This document shows positions 1-7,277 of a stretch of 34,520 bases of DNA, piece by piece. Source of the DNA: Thermoprotei archaeon (GTDB taxonomy: Archaea > Thermoproteota > Thermoprotei > Gearchaeales > WAQG01). A program made the translations under genes and the position numbers. The notes below the pieces were generated by a model, which saw only the letters and a program-made list of their open reading frames with translations, had not been told where the DNA came from and made no database searches. Where the stretch lies: assembly GCA_038881895.1 (NCBI GenBank), contig JAVZOV010000004.1, positions 1 to 34,520 on the forward strand. The letters run 5' to 3'. The stretch's first letter is position 1. The number at the start of each line of letters is the position of its first letter.

Positions 1-139
1 TAGGAAGTCATGCTTCCAGAGCAGAGGGGACACTAAAACGTATGAGCAAACCATATTTAAACCTATCTGCTCTGAAAATACTGACAAAGGCAGCTAAACG
101 CTGCCTCTTTGAGAGTGTAAAGCTTCTTCATCAAGAAGA
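1..139 (+). repeat. Dispersed noncoding repeat, copy 1 (may extend past the window edge)
   Basis: This segment matches the reverse complement of 25080-25221 in several blocks that keep order and near-constant spacing. Bases 1-28 agree with 25221-25194 at 24 of 28 positions. The block around 64-87 agrees with about 25138-25115 at roughly 19 of 24. The TTTGAGAGT block near 108 and the CTTCTTC block at 123-129 also recur. Copy 1 has hairpins at 3-17 (GGAAG/CTTCC), 88-106 (AGGCAGC/GCTGCCT) and 123-138 (CTTCTT/AAGAAG). The 54-77 block recurs imperfectly at 156-179, exactly 102 bases later. A 61-codon frame (42-227) crosses it, but I do not recognise the product and do not call it a gene. It could be a mobile-element end, a MITE-like derivative, or a small-RNA locus. 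Confidence 0.55.
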
Positions 140-193
140 TATTACGACTTATGCCTATTTAAGTCTATCTATTTTGAAACTGTCTTTTAAGGC

Positions 194-856
194 GTGCTGG
201 GCATCGATGTTAACGAAAGTAGTATAGACCTAGCTGTTGTGAAGCCAAACAAGGTTAAGTTCATCAAGATAGATATAAGCGAGGCGAAATACATTAGAGG
301 CAGATACTTCAGGAAGAGGAGGAGCATCCAGAATAAGACTTCAGGGGAAACGAAAGCTGAGCTGCTAGCGAAGTATTCTGGGAGGGAAAAGCGGAGGATA
401 AACGACATACTCCATAGAGCAACGAAGATTATAGCTGGCGTAATCGCCGAAGAAAACGTTAAACCGGTAATGGAGAAGCTGAAAGGCATTAGGGAAAGAA
501 TACGGTATGGTAGGAAGATGAATAGGAGGCTTCACGCCATGCCGTTCAGAAAAATTCAGTCTTACATTTCCTATAAGTCGATGGAGCTAGGCTTTAATCC
601 TGAAATGGTTAATGCTAAGAGCACTTCCAGAACATGCCCGATGTGTGGCGAATTGAGTAAGCCGAATGGGCATGCATTCAAGTGTAGAAAATGCGGCTTC
701 CAAGCGGATAGACATTTAGTTGCAGCTTGGAACATCGCCATGAGACTCTCCATGTGCCGTCCTTTACCGTTGGCGGCGAAGGCCCTCAATGAACCCCTAG
801 AAATAGAGGTGAGGGGGAAGGGACGAAAGTCCATGAATCCCACAACGGTTCTCTAA
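194..856 (+). CDS. tnpB: N-terminally truncated IS200/IS605-family TnpB (RNA-guided nuclease family), probably a remnant
   Basis: TnpB proteins are RuvC-like, RNA-guided endonucleases of IS200/IS605 elements. This 220-residue frame begins (GTG) directly at the RuvC-I motif LGIDVNESSIDLAVV, with Asp5. It continues with the RuvC-II glutamate in PVMEKLKG (Glu94). It ends with a four-cysteine zinc finger (Cys148, Cys151, Cys164, Cys167) and the RuvC-III region GFQADRHLVAAWNIA (Asp172). All three catalytic acidic residues are therefore kept. Full-length family members are around 400 residues, so the N-terminal wedge and recognition part is absent, and an in-frame TAA at 188-190 blocks extension. 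No TnpA is visible. The sequence is richer in AGG and GCG codons than its neighbours, which suits transfer. It is probably inactive, although an active truncated protein cannot be excluded. Confidence 0.85.
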   Translation: MLGIDVNESSIDLAVVKPNKVKFIKIDISEAKYIRGRYFRKRRSIQNKTSGETKAELLAKYSGREKRRINDILHRATKIIAGVIAEENVKPVMEKLKGIRERIRYGRKMNRRLHAMPFRKIQSYISYKSMELGFNPEMVNAKSTSRTCPMCGELSKPNGHAFKCRKCGFQADRHLVAAWNIAMRLSMCRPLPLAAKALNEPLEIEVRGKGRKSMNPTTVL

Positions 857-862
857 TCTTAA

Positions 863-884
863 GGCAGAATAAAGCTTTTATGCC
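863..884. terminator. Inverted repeat after the tnpB frame, possible terminator
   Basis: GGCA (863-866) and TGCC (881-884) enclose the palindrome-like TAAAGCTTT core, giving an interrupted hairpin just after the tnpB stop. No T-run follows, so a termination role is weakly supported. It could instead belong to the right end of the element. Confidence 0.25.
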
Positions 885-1032
885 TAATGTTTCTAATGCT
901 AAAGTGATTATGAGAATCTCGTTATCCCTGAGAACCAAGACTGATAATCGTATTGAAGCACATAATAGTAGTGATTATGAAAGGAGTACAACCTTCGAGA
1001 TCTCAAGAAAACCTTGCTTATCAGTGTGGAGA

Positions 1033-1038
1033 GGAGGT
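1033..1038 (+). promoter_or_regulatory. Ribosome binding site that sets the pheS start
   Basis: GGAGGT lies 7 bases before the TTG at 1046. It is one of the strongest Shine-Dalgarno matches in the window and supports TTG 1046 over the upstream in-frame TTG 953 and ATG 977. Confidence 0.75.
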
Positions 1039-1045
1039 CATCAAA

Positions 1046-2566
1046 TTGGATAGAATAACAGTTAGTGATACTGAATACTCAATTTTATACGTATTAAGGA
1101 GATCAACCGAACCTGTAGATTCCCAATTATTAGCAAAAGAAACAGGGTCATCGATTAGCACATTAATGTCTACACTGGAATCATTAAAAGAAAAAAACCT
1201 AATAAAAATTGATATTGAAGAGCTTCATGTATACAGATTAACTCAGGAAGGATTATTATATGCAGAAAAAGGACTTCCAGAAAGGCAAGTCTATAATACT
1301 ATTGTAAAATTAGGTTCAGCACGTACAGAACAACTATTTGACATTATTAAGCTACCAAAAAGCTTAATAGAACTTGGCATTGGACATGCACGCAAAATGG
1401 GATGGATTACAATAGAACAAAAATCAGGAAGAAATTTAATGAAGGCATCATCAGTTGCACCTGAAAGTAACATAGAACAACTCTTACAGAAATTGTCAAA
1501 AGGACCATTTACAGTAAAGCCTAATGAAAACGAGGTTTTTCAAGAATTAGTAAGGAGAAAACTAGCCGAACGCAAAATAATAAAGATTTATAAAATATCA
1601 TTGACTGAAGTTGGCAGGCTACTGCTTGATCAAGGATTGATTACATTAAGTAATGAAAAAAGCACACTAACATCTGATGACATACTTTACGGAAAATGGT
1701 CAACAATATCGTTAAAGCCATACAATGTATCCGCACTACCGCCAGTAATTTATCCAGGACGAAAACATCCATACGTTTCTTTTCTTGAGGAAGTAAGAGA
1801 GATATTACTAGAGATGGGTTTCACTGAAGCTGAGGGTTTCTTCGTAGAACAAGAATTCTGGAATTTTGATGTACTATTTCAGGCGCAAGACCATCCAGCG
1901 AGAGAAATACATGATAGTTACAGAGTAAAACAACCGGCACTAGGAGTTCTTGAAGATCCAGACCTTGTAGAGAAGGTTCGTCAGGTTCATGAAACAGGTT
2001 GGAATACAGGATCGCGTGGATGGCGATATCAATGGAGCGCAGATATAGCAAGAAGACTCATACTAAGAACACAAACAACATCGGTATCTGTTCGATACCT
2101 TCACAAGCATAAAGAACCACCAATCAAGATGTTTGCACTTTCAAGAGTATTTCGTCCAGATGTGCTCGATCCAACACACTCAATGGAATTCAACCAATGC
2201 GAAGGAATAGTAATGGATAAAAATCTTACATTCAGAGACCTCCTTGGTTTCTTAAAGGAATTCAGTAACAGATTAGGCATCACTAAGATTAAATTTAAAC
2301 CATCTTATTTTCCCTTCACAGAACCTAGCGTAGAAGGTTATATTTATCATGAAAAATTAGGCTGGATAGAAGCATTACCTGGAGGAATGTTTAGACCGGA
2401 AGTTTTAGCACCATTGGGCATAAAATACCCAGTACTGGCATGGGGTATAGGAATTGATAGATTAGCAATGGCAGTTCTTGGAATAAATGATATAAGAGAA
2501 TTATTCACCAAAGATCTTTCATATTTACGTGAATTCCCGTGGTTGAGAAGCCATGCCAACTATTAG
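1046..2566 (+). CDS. pheS: Phenylalanine--tRNA ligase alpha subunit
   Basis: This is the catalytic subunit of the cytosolic alpha2beta2 PheRS, which charges tRNA-Phe. The N-terminal part contains a winged-helix region (TEYSILYVLRRSTEPVDS onward), as in archaeal and eukaryotic PheS. The class II catalytic core follows, with motif 2 at ALSRVFRPDVLDPTHSMEF and motif 3 at YPVLAWGIGIDRLAM. The substrate region around EFWNFDVLFQAQDHPAREIHD is typical. I start at TTG 1046 because of GGAGGT 7 bases upstream, giving 506 residues, a normal archaeal length. The frame stays open to TTG 953, but that extra 31-residue stretch has no family resemblance that I recognise. The 3' end overlaps pheT by 14 bases, so translation is probably coupled. 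Confidence 0.97.
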   Translation: MDRITVSDTEYSILYVLRRSTEPVDSQLLAKETGSSISTLMSTLESLKEKNLIKIDIEELHVYRLTQEGLLYAEKGLPERQVYNTIVKLGSARTEQLFDIIKLPKSLIELGIGHARKMGWITIEQKSGRNLMKASSVAPESNIEQLLQKLSKGPFTVKPNENEVFQELVRRKLAERKIIKIYKISLTEVGRLLLDQGLITLSNEKSTLTSDDILYGKWSTISLKPYNVSALPPVIYPGRKHPYVSFLEEVREILLEMGFTEAEGFFVEQEFWNFDVLFQAQDHPAREIHDSYRVKQPALGVLEDPDLVEKVRQVHETGWNTGSRGWRYQWSADIARRLILRTQTTSVSVRYLHKHKEPPIKMFALSRVFRPDVLDPTHSMEFNQCEGIVMDKNLTFRDLLGFLKEFSNRLGITKIKFKPSYFPFTEPSVEGYIYHEKLGWIEALPGGMFRPEVLAPLGIKYPVLAWGIGIDRLAMAVLGINDIRELFTKDLSYLREFPWLRSHANY

Positions 2567-4229
2567 CATTGATATAGTAGACCTATTTAATCTGCTAGGA
2601 ACCAGAATTAACGAAGAACAACTAAAAGAACTATTGGAGTATACAAAATGCGAAATCAAAGAAATAGAAGGAACAACTATGACACTAGAAGTAAACGCCG
2701 ATAGACCTGATCTCTTCTCAACAGAAGGTCTAGCAAGAGCATTAAGACCTTTCATAGGAAAGAAAAACAAACCGATAAATGTGGGTCAAAGCGACTATAA
2801 AATCCATGTAGAACCACAAGTATTAAGAGTAAGGCCAGCAATCTCAGCATTTATAGTCAGAAACGTTAAACTCAATGAAACAGCATTATCACAAATATTC
2901 CAATTCCAAGAAAAAATTCACGAGACTGTTTGCAGAAATAGAAAAAAGGGTTCAATAGGACTCTACGATATATCACGCATTAGTAAAACAATTAAATATA
3001 CAGCATTACCCCTTAAAGAGATCAAATTCAGACCATTAGATTATCAAACTGTTATGAATGGTGAAGAAATACTGAAAACTACGGAAAAAGGAATAAAATA
3101 TGGATCTTTAATCACAGAAATTGCACCATTATTAGTCGATGAAAAAGGTACAGTATTGTCAATGCCACCAATAATAAATAGTGAAGATACACGAGTGACT
3201 ACAAACACAAAAGATGTACTCATCGACGTTACTGGATTTGATAAGGAATTCACGACAATAGTGGCACGCATTATAGCCTATAACTTAGCAGAACGCAACG
3301 CCTCCCACATAGAAAGCATAAAAATAGAATATCCAGACATAGTGTACATACCATCATTAGAATATCAACAAGTCAGAATAACTAAAGACCTAATAAACCA
3401 CGCATTAGGATTACGCTTACGCATCACAAGCATAGCAAAGTTACTCAGAAAAATGAACCATATAGTCACAGTTGAAAAAGACGAAATGATAGTAAAGGTA
3501 CCACCATACAGGATCGATGTACTGCATCCAATAGATTTAGTCGAAGATGTAGCAATAACTTACGGTTACATGAAATTAAACCCCACATATCCTCTCATTA
3601 ACACTAAAGGTCAAGAACTACCAATACGAAAACTAGAAAAGGATATTCGCGAAATCATGATAGGGTTTGGATATCAAGAAATATCAACATACATGATGAC
3701 ATCTCCCAAAATACAAATAGAAAACATGCTCCTCCCAATCACAGAAACAAAAAACATGATTGAGGTTGAAAACCCAGTAAGTGACGAATACACAGCACTC
3801 AGAATATGGTTAATACCAAACTTACTCAACCTTCTCTCGTTCAACATCGATACTCAATATCCTCAAAAAATATTCGAGATTGGTTACACAGTCCAACGCA
3901 ATCCACAATCACCAAATCTAACTATACAAGAAATGAAAATAGCAGCAGCACACACGGAATACTCAGTAAGTTACGAGCAAATCCAAGCAATAGCATACTC
4001 ACTCATTAAAACGTTCAAACTAAACCCACAATTCCAACCACTACAACATCCAAGCTTTTTAAACGGACGAGCAGCAACAATAAAAATTAATAATACAGAA
4101 ATAGGAATAATTGGCGAAATACACCCAAACGTCCTGCTTAATTTTCGATTAAGAATGCCAACAGTAGCATTTGAGATCAACATAACAAAACTCGCAAAAA
4201 TCATCAAAATCCCCACAGACACATTATAA
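2553..4229 (+). CDS. pheT: Phenylalanine--tRNA ligase beta subunit
   Basis: This is the partner of PheS in the cytosolic heterotetramer and carries the editing site that hydrolyses mischarged Tyr-tRNA-Phe. The N-terminal motif VNADRPDLFSTEGLARAL is the archaeal/eukaryotic signature. A B3/B4-type editing domain occupies roughly residues 80-260. The B5 domain spans about 270-350 (ITKDLINHALGLRLR to VPPYRIDVLHPIDLVEDVAI), and the catalytic-like core lies at the C-terminus. At 558 residues it has the short archaeal form, without the bacterial EMAP-like tRNA-binding and C-terminal anticodon-binding domains. It starts with ATG inside the pheS end. Codons are strongly A-rich at third positions. Confidence 0.97.
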   Translation: MPTISIDIVDLFNLLGTRINEEQLKELLEYTKCEIKEIEGTTMTLEVNADRPDLFSTEGLARALRPFIGKKNKPINVGQSDYKIHVEPQVLRVRPAISAFIVRNVKLNETALSQIFQFQEKIHETVCRNRKKGSIGLYDISRISKTIKYTALPLKEIKFRPLDYQTVMNGEEILKTTEKGIKYGSLITEIAPLLVDEKGTVLSMPPIINSEDTRVTTNTKDVLIDVTGFDKEFTTIVARIIAYNLAERNASHIESIKIEYPDIVYIPSLEYQQVRITKDLINHALGLRLRITSIAKLLRKMNHIVTVEKDEMIVKVPPYRIDVLHPIDLVEDVAITYGYMKLNPTYPLINTKGQELPIRKLEKDIREIMIGFGYQEISTYMMTSPKIQIENMLLPITETKNMIEVENPVSDEYTALRIWLIPNLLNLLSFNIDTQYPQKIFEIGYTVQRNPQSPNLTIQEMKIAAAHTEYSVSYEQIQAIAYSLIKTFKLNPQFQPLQHPSFLNGRAATIKINNTEIGIIGEIHPNVLLNFRLRMPTVAFEINITKLAKIIKIPTDTL

Positions 4230-4234
4230 GATTG

Positions 4235-4486
4235 GTGCCCAGAAAACCTAGAGCTTTGTTGGGATGAATGGACAAAGTTTAAGTATGATGTTAGCCCACT
4301 AAATTTTGAATGTTCTCGATGAAATGGAATAACATCTGAATTGGAGTGAAAACATAGCTTATAGGATAATGAGATCTATGGGATGGAGAAGTTGTGAGCC
4401 CCTCTGAACCAACAGATAAGGGAATGAACATAAAGCTCATCCTAAATGCTGAAAACTCACCGACTTCAGCCGTGGAGAGGTTCATA
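4235..4486 (+). pseudogene. Decayed TnpB 3' end with IS605-type right-end sequence, copy A
   Basis: One frame at 4351-4383 reads NIAYRIMRSMG, which resembles the post-RuvC-III tail of TnpB (compare NIAMRLSM in the 194-856 gene). Further upstream, other frames give fragments resembling the zinc-finger part (ECS then SELE), broken by stops and shifts. The segment ends in GACTTCAGCCGTGGAGAGG, a sequence style I associate from memory with IS200/IS605 right ends and the 3' part of omegaRNA. It aligns with 6015-6262 along nearly its whole length, with small indels. It fills the gap between pheT and the 3' end of the minus-strand GH1 gene, and its right end almost touches the GH1 stop codon. Confidence 0.65.
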
Positions 4487-4487
4487 G

Positions 4488-5945
4488 TCATTTCTCATCT
4501 TCCACAATAAATTTATCGGTTTCTCCGTACTTTATCAAGTCTCTGAAAATTAGAGCACTTGGTCTGAAATACCTCTTTTTTGTTTCATAATCAACATGAA
4601 TCAACCCAAACCTCATTTTAAATCCTTTGGCCCATTCATAATTGTCTGTAAGTGCCCAATGAAAATAACCTCTCAAGTCTATACCACTATTTATAGCTTT
4701 TTTAAGTTGTAGTATGTGCGATATTAGAAATTTTGGTCTAAATTTATCTTCTGCATCCGCTATGCCGTTTTCGGTGACAATTAATGGTCTCTTGTATCTT
4801 CTCCAAAAATCTATGAGAACATTATAAAGACCTTCTGGATAAATCTCCCAACCACTATCACTACAAGGCCTCCCATCTCTTGAAACGCTATTTGGAGAAC
4901 AATAGAGACCATAATCATCAACTACCTCAAAACCCAATCCGTATTTCGCCGGCTTAACAACAACCCTACTATAATAATTAACACCAATCCAATCAAGGTG
5001 ATCACCTAAATCTTTTCGTTCACCTATAAAAAGAGATACTCCTGATGTGATCAAATCTAAGAAATCGTAAATTTCTACTTTTTTAGCTCGTTCAGCAGCA
5101 TCGACGTAATCATTGCCAGATTTGAAAGGTTCTACAGCAAATACTGCATGTATCATTCCCACAGGTTTTTTAGATATCTCTTTCAATACGTCATAAGCTC
5201 TAGCATGCGCTTCTGCAAGATGTTTAGCCGCATTTATGGCAGAATCAATACTTAAATATCCCGGTGGAAAACCTGATTTAATATCAACATAACCTGAACC
5301 ATAAACAACGTTAGGTTCGGTCATAGTACTCCACATGTCTGGGAGATCCTCTAACTTCCAAGCTATATATGCAACAAATTTCGTGAATTCCACAACAGAT
5401 TTTTCATCTAACCAACCAGATGGAGCTCTGTCAGGCCCAAATTTTCTAACCATTATAGGTTCATGAAGCCAGAGAGGTAAAGGCCAATGATAAAGATTAA
5501 CTATCAACATATTATTTCCACTTTTCCAATCATTAAAAATTTCTTTATAATGATTTAGCGCCTCTTTATTTGCCATTTTATCAAGTGCGTCAAGAGCTTT
5601 TTCATTGACATCAACTCTTAATATATTTCCTTTGCTATCCTTTTCAACATCCACCCTCACATCGAATGTTGGTTTAGGAAATATTCTACTCCACTCAATA
5701 CCCAATCGTGCAGCATTCATTCCCAAATTTTGTGCTATCTTATGATCTTGTTCATAAAAATGCCAATAAGCAGGTCCATTCTCAGGAAAATCCCCACTTA
5801 CAATTTTTGAAAAAATGTTTTCTTCGTTATGAACCCATACCCACCAATCACTGTTTGGATTCTCAGAGCCTGGAATGCCCATCTCAAACTGAAACCCTGA
5901 CTCTGAAAAACCAAAAAGAAAATTATTCGGAAAATGATGTTTCAT
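4488..5945 (-). CDS. Beta-glycosidase, glycoside hydrolase family 1 (LacS-like)
   Basis: This is a retaining glycosidase cleaving terminal beta-linked glucose, galactose or related sugars. It is probably cytoplasmic, as no signal peptide is visible. The acid/base glutamate is in TMTEPNVVYGSGY (Glu210) and the nucleophile is in LIVTENGIAD (Glu392), so the catalytic pair is intact. The N-terminal FPNNFLFGFSESGFQFEMG and the insertion-rich 90-120 region are typical of the archaeal LacS branch. Its 485 residues compare with about 489 for Sulfolobus LacS. The gene is monocistronic, with its own TATA box upstream, and is flanked on both sides by decayed TnpB ends in the same orientation. The exact substrate cannot be read from sequence. 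The PIG-L deacetylase and GH31 neighbours suggest oligosaccharide catabolism. Confidence 0.95.
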   Translation of the reverse strand: MKHHFPNNFLFGFSESGFQFEMGIPGSENPNSDWWVWVHNEENIFSKIVSGDFPENGPAYWHFYEQDHKIAQNLGMNAARLGIEWSRIFPKPTFDVRVDVEKDSKGNILRVDVNEKALDALDKMANKEALNHYKEIFNDWKSGNNMLIVNLYHWPLPLWLHEPIMVRKFGPDRAPSGWLDEKSVVEFTKFVAYIAWKLEDLPDMWSTMTEPNVVYGSGYVDIKSGFPPGYLSIDSAINAAKHLAEAHARAYDVLKEISKKPVGMIHAVFAVEPFKSGNDYVDAAERAKKVEIYDFLDLITSGVSLFIGERKDLGDHLDWIGVNYYSRVVVKPAKYGLGFEVVDDYGLYCSPNSVSRDGRPCSDSGWEIYPEGLYNVLIDFWRRYKRPLIVTENGIADAEDKFRPKFLISHILQLKKAINSGIDLRGYFHWALTDNYEWAKGFKMRFGLIHVDYETKKRYFRPSALIFRDLIKYGETDKFIVEDEK

Positions 5946-5973
5946 AAAAATATTAAGTCTTTCCAGCTTAAAA

Positions 5974-5989
5974 ATTTATTTATAAAATA
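5974..5989 (-). promoter_or_regulatory. TATA-box promoter of the GH1 gene
   Basis: On the minus strand the segment reads TATTTTATAAATAAAT, a good archaeal TATA element. It is centred about 36 bases before the ATG at 5945, which predicts a short leader of roughly 10 bases. Confidence 0.5.
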
Positions 5990-6014
5990 CTTCATCACAT
6001 AATAGATTATAAAA

Positions 6015-6262
6015 GTAAGTGCTCAAAAACCTAGATTAGTTTGTGATAAACGACAGAATTTAAGCATGTCAAACCTTAAGAAAACAGAATGTTCCCTTAG
6101 GAGAGGATGAAACTTGAATGCATATGTACATAGTCTACAGAGTAATGAGAGTTATGAAATGAGAGCTAGTGAACTCCCTACTAAGCAGATGAAGGATGAG
6201 TGAAAAATCTACTCCAAATACTGGAAACATCCAACTTCAGCTACGGAGCAGCAAGAGATCTG
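6015..6262 (+). pseudogene. Decayed TnpB 3' end with IS605-type right-end sequence, copy B
   Basis: This is a direct repeat of the 4235-4486 segment. Shared blocks in order include AAAACCTAGA, TTTAAG.ATG, GAATGTTC, ACATAG followed by TAATGAGA, and ACTTCAGC.. followed by GGAG at the end. One frame reads YIVYRVMRVMK where copy A reads NIAYRIMRSMG, so both descend from a TnpB C-terminus. The reading frame is destroyed by stops and shifts. It lies in the 345-base gap between the divergent side of GH1 and the end of the PIG-L gene. Apart from the GH1 promoter at its left, I see nothing else in that gap. Confidence 0.62.
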
Positions 6263-6290
6263 ATCTTTCTTGATTAAAGGTATAAAATAA

Positions 6291-7121
6291 TTAAACATGC
6301 TCTGCTACTGTTGCTACATGAAGCAAATCTTTTGGTATTACTTTAAATGCCTCCGCATATTTTGTGTTAATCATTTTTCCATAGAGCATGTTGAGAGTTC
6401 TTATGAATAATTCTACACTATCCCAGTTGTTTAGGAATTGGCTCTTATGTTGTTTTAAAGCTTTTAATTTGATCTCAATCACGTCATCTATATTATAATA
6501 TAAGTTTGGTCTATGTGTATTGTAAAAAACCATGTATTCTATGTTATGTGGTTTACTGTCCTCATCATAAGGTAGCTTCGCATAATGAACTAGACCAGCA
6601 AAAATGGCTGCCTCAATACTAAGCATTCCTGCTACTCTGTGATCTGGGTGTCCTTCATAAGGAAGCCATGGATCTGGCGCTAAAATAATGCTTGGTCTTT
6701 CTTTCCTAATTATATTAACGAGAAGTTTTCTAATATTTGATGAATAGGGTAGTTCAGTATCTCTATAATTTAGCCATATAAATTTCTTCACACCAATAAT
6801 TCCTGCAGCATCTTCTTGTTCTTTTTTCCTTATTATGGACAGTTCTTCTGGAAGTATTTTGGGATCAATAGTTCCCATTAACCCATCAGTTAATGTTAAG
6901 TATATAGCTTCTGCACCATTTTTAATAGATTTGATTAACGTGCCCCCTGCACTGAGATCACAATCATCAGGATGAGGTTGAACGCATAAAATCTTTCTAG
7001 GTTGATTAAAAATTTTCTCTATATCAGGAGCAAGCAGTGTCCGAACAAGCATTTTCACAGCATCCTCATAAGTATGTTTTTCAATAATATCTTTAAGATC
7101 GTTAAAAATTGTCATGTCCAT
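6291..7121 (-). CDS. PIG-L/LmbE-family N-acetyl-sugar deacetylase
   Basis: This is a zinc-dependent amidohydrolase family that removes acetyl groups from N-acetylglucosamine-containing compounds. The metal and catalytic motif VQPHPDDCDLSAGGT lies near residues 48-62. The second metal motif YEGHPDHRVAG lies near 155-165, and LTLTDGLMGT and YRDTELPY are characteristic of the family. At 276 residues it is close to the diacetylchitobiose deacetylases of Thermococcales, which it also resembles in motif style, but I cannot prove that substrate. No signal peptide is seen. It sits between the GH1 gene and a divergent GH31 gene, so a role in oligosaccharide breakdown is plausible. A detoxification or thiol-cofactor role (as in bacillithiol-type BshB) is the alternative. 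Confidence 0.9.
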   Translation of the reverse strand: MDMTIFNDLKDIIEKHTYEDAVKMLVRTLLAPDIEKIFNQPRKILCVQPHPDDCDLSAGGTLIKSIKNGAEAIYLTLTDGLMGTIDPKILPEELSIIRKKEQEDAAGIIGVKKFIWLNYRDTELPYSSNIRKLLVNIIRKERPSIILAPDPWLPYEGHPDHRVAGMLSIEAAIFAGLVHYAKLPYDEDSKPHNIEYMVFYNTHRPNLYYNIDDVIEIKLKALKQHKSQFLNNWDSVELFIRTLNMLYGKMINTKYAEAFKVIPKDLLHVATVAEHV

Positions 7122-7151
7122 TTATTAACCCCTACAATTATTTTGAACTAT

Positions 7152-7162
7152 GTACTATATAG
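7152..7162 (-). promoter_or_regulatory. TATA-box promoter of the deacetylase gene
   Basis: CACTATATAGT on the minus strand lies about 36 bases before the ATG at 7121. It is one half of a divergent promoter region shared with the GH31 gene. Confidence 0.4.
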
Positions 7163-7211
7163 TGTTTTTGTTTTTGAAACACAACGATGAAATATTAACT
7201 ATTATAGGTAA

Positions 7212-7222
7212 CGTTTTATAGA
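7212..7222 (+). promoter_or_regulatory. TATA-box promoter of the GH31 gene
   Basis: CGTTTTATAGA places a predicted start of transcription near 7242. Translation could then begin leaderless at ATG 7248 or, with a leader, at ATG 7278. Confidence 0.4.
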
Positions 7223-7265
7223 TATTAAACAAAACATTTATATTTTAATGACCAGAATGATTAAA

Positions 7266-7270
7266 GGGAG
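7266..7270 (+). promoter_or_regulatory. Ribosome binding site supporting GH31 start at 7278
   Basis: GGGAG lies 7 bases before ATG 7278. This favours the 767-residue form over the in-frame ATG at 7248. Confidence 0.5.
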
Positions 7271-7277
7271 AAATATT

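Noticed and set aside
54-179. Possible CRISPR-like direct repeats near the window start
   Set aside because: Only two imperfect units 102 bases apart, with no third repeat and no cas genes.
42-227. 61-residue ORF as a real gene
   Set aside because: It has no recognised family and no binding site, and it overlaps the repeat and the TnpB start; its internal repeat is reported as a finding instead.
900-952. GTGATTATGA followed by two CTGA motifs, a possible C/D RNA
   Set aside because: Box C is degenerate and no C' lies between the CTGA motifs.
953-1045. Upstream extension of pheS from TTG 953 or ATG 977
   Set aside because: GGAGGT is correctly spaced for TTG 1046 and the extra residues show no PheS resemblance.
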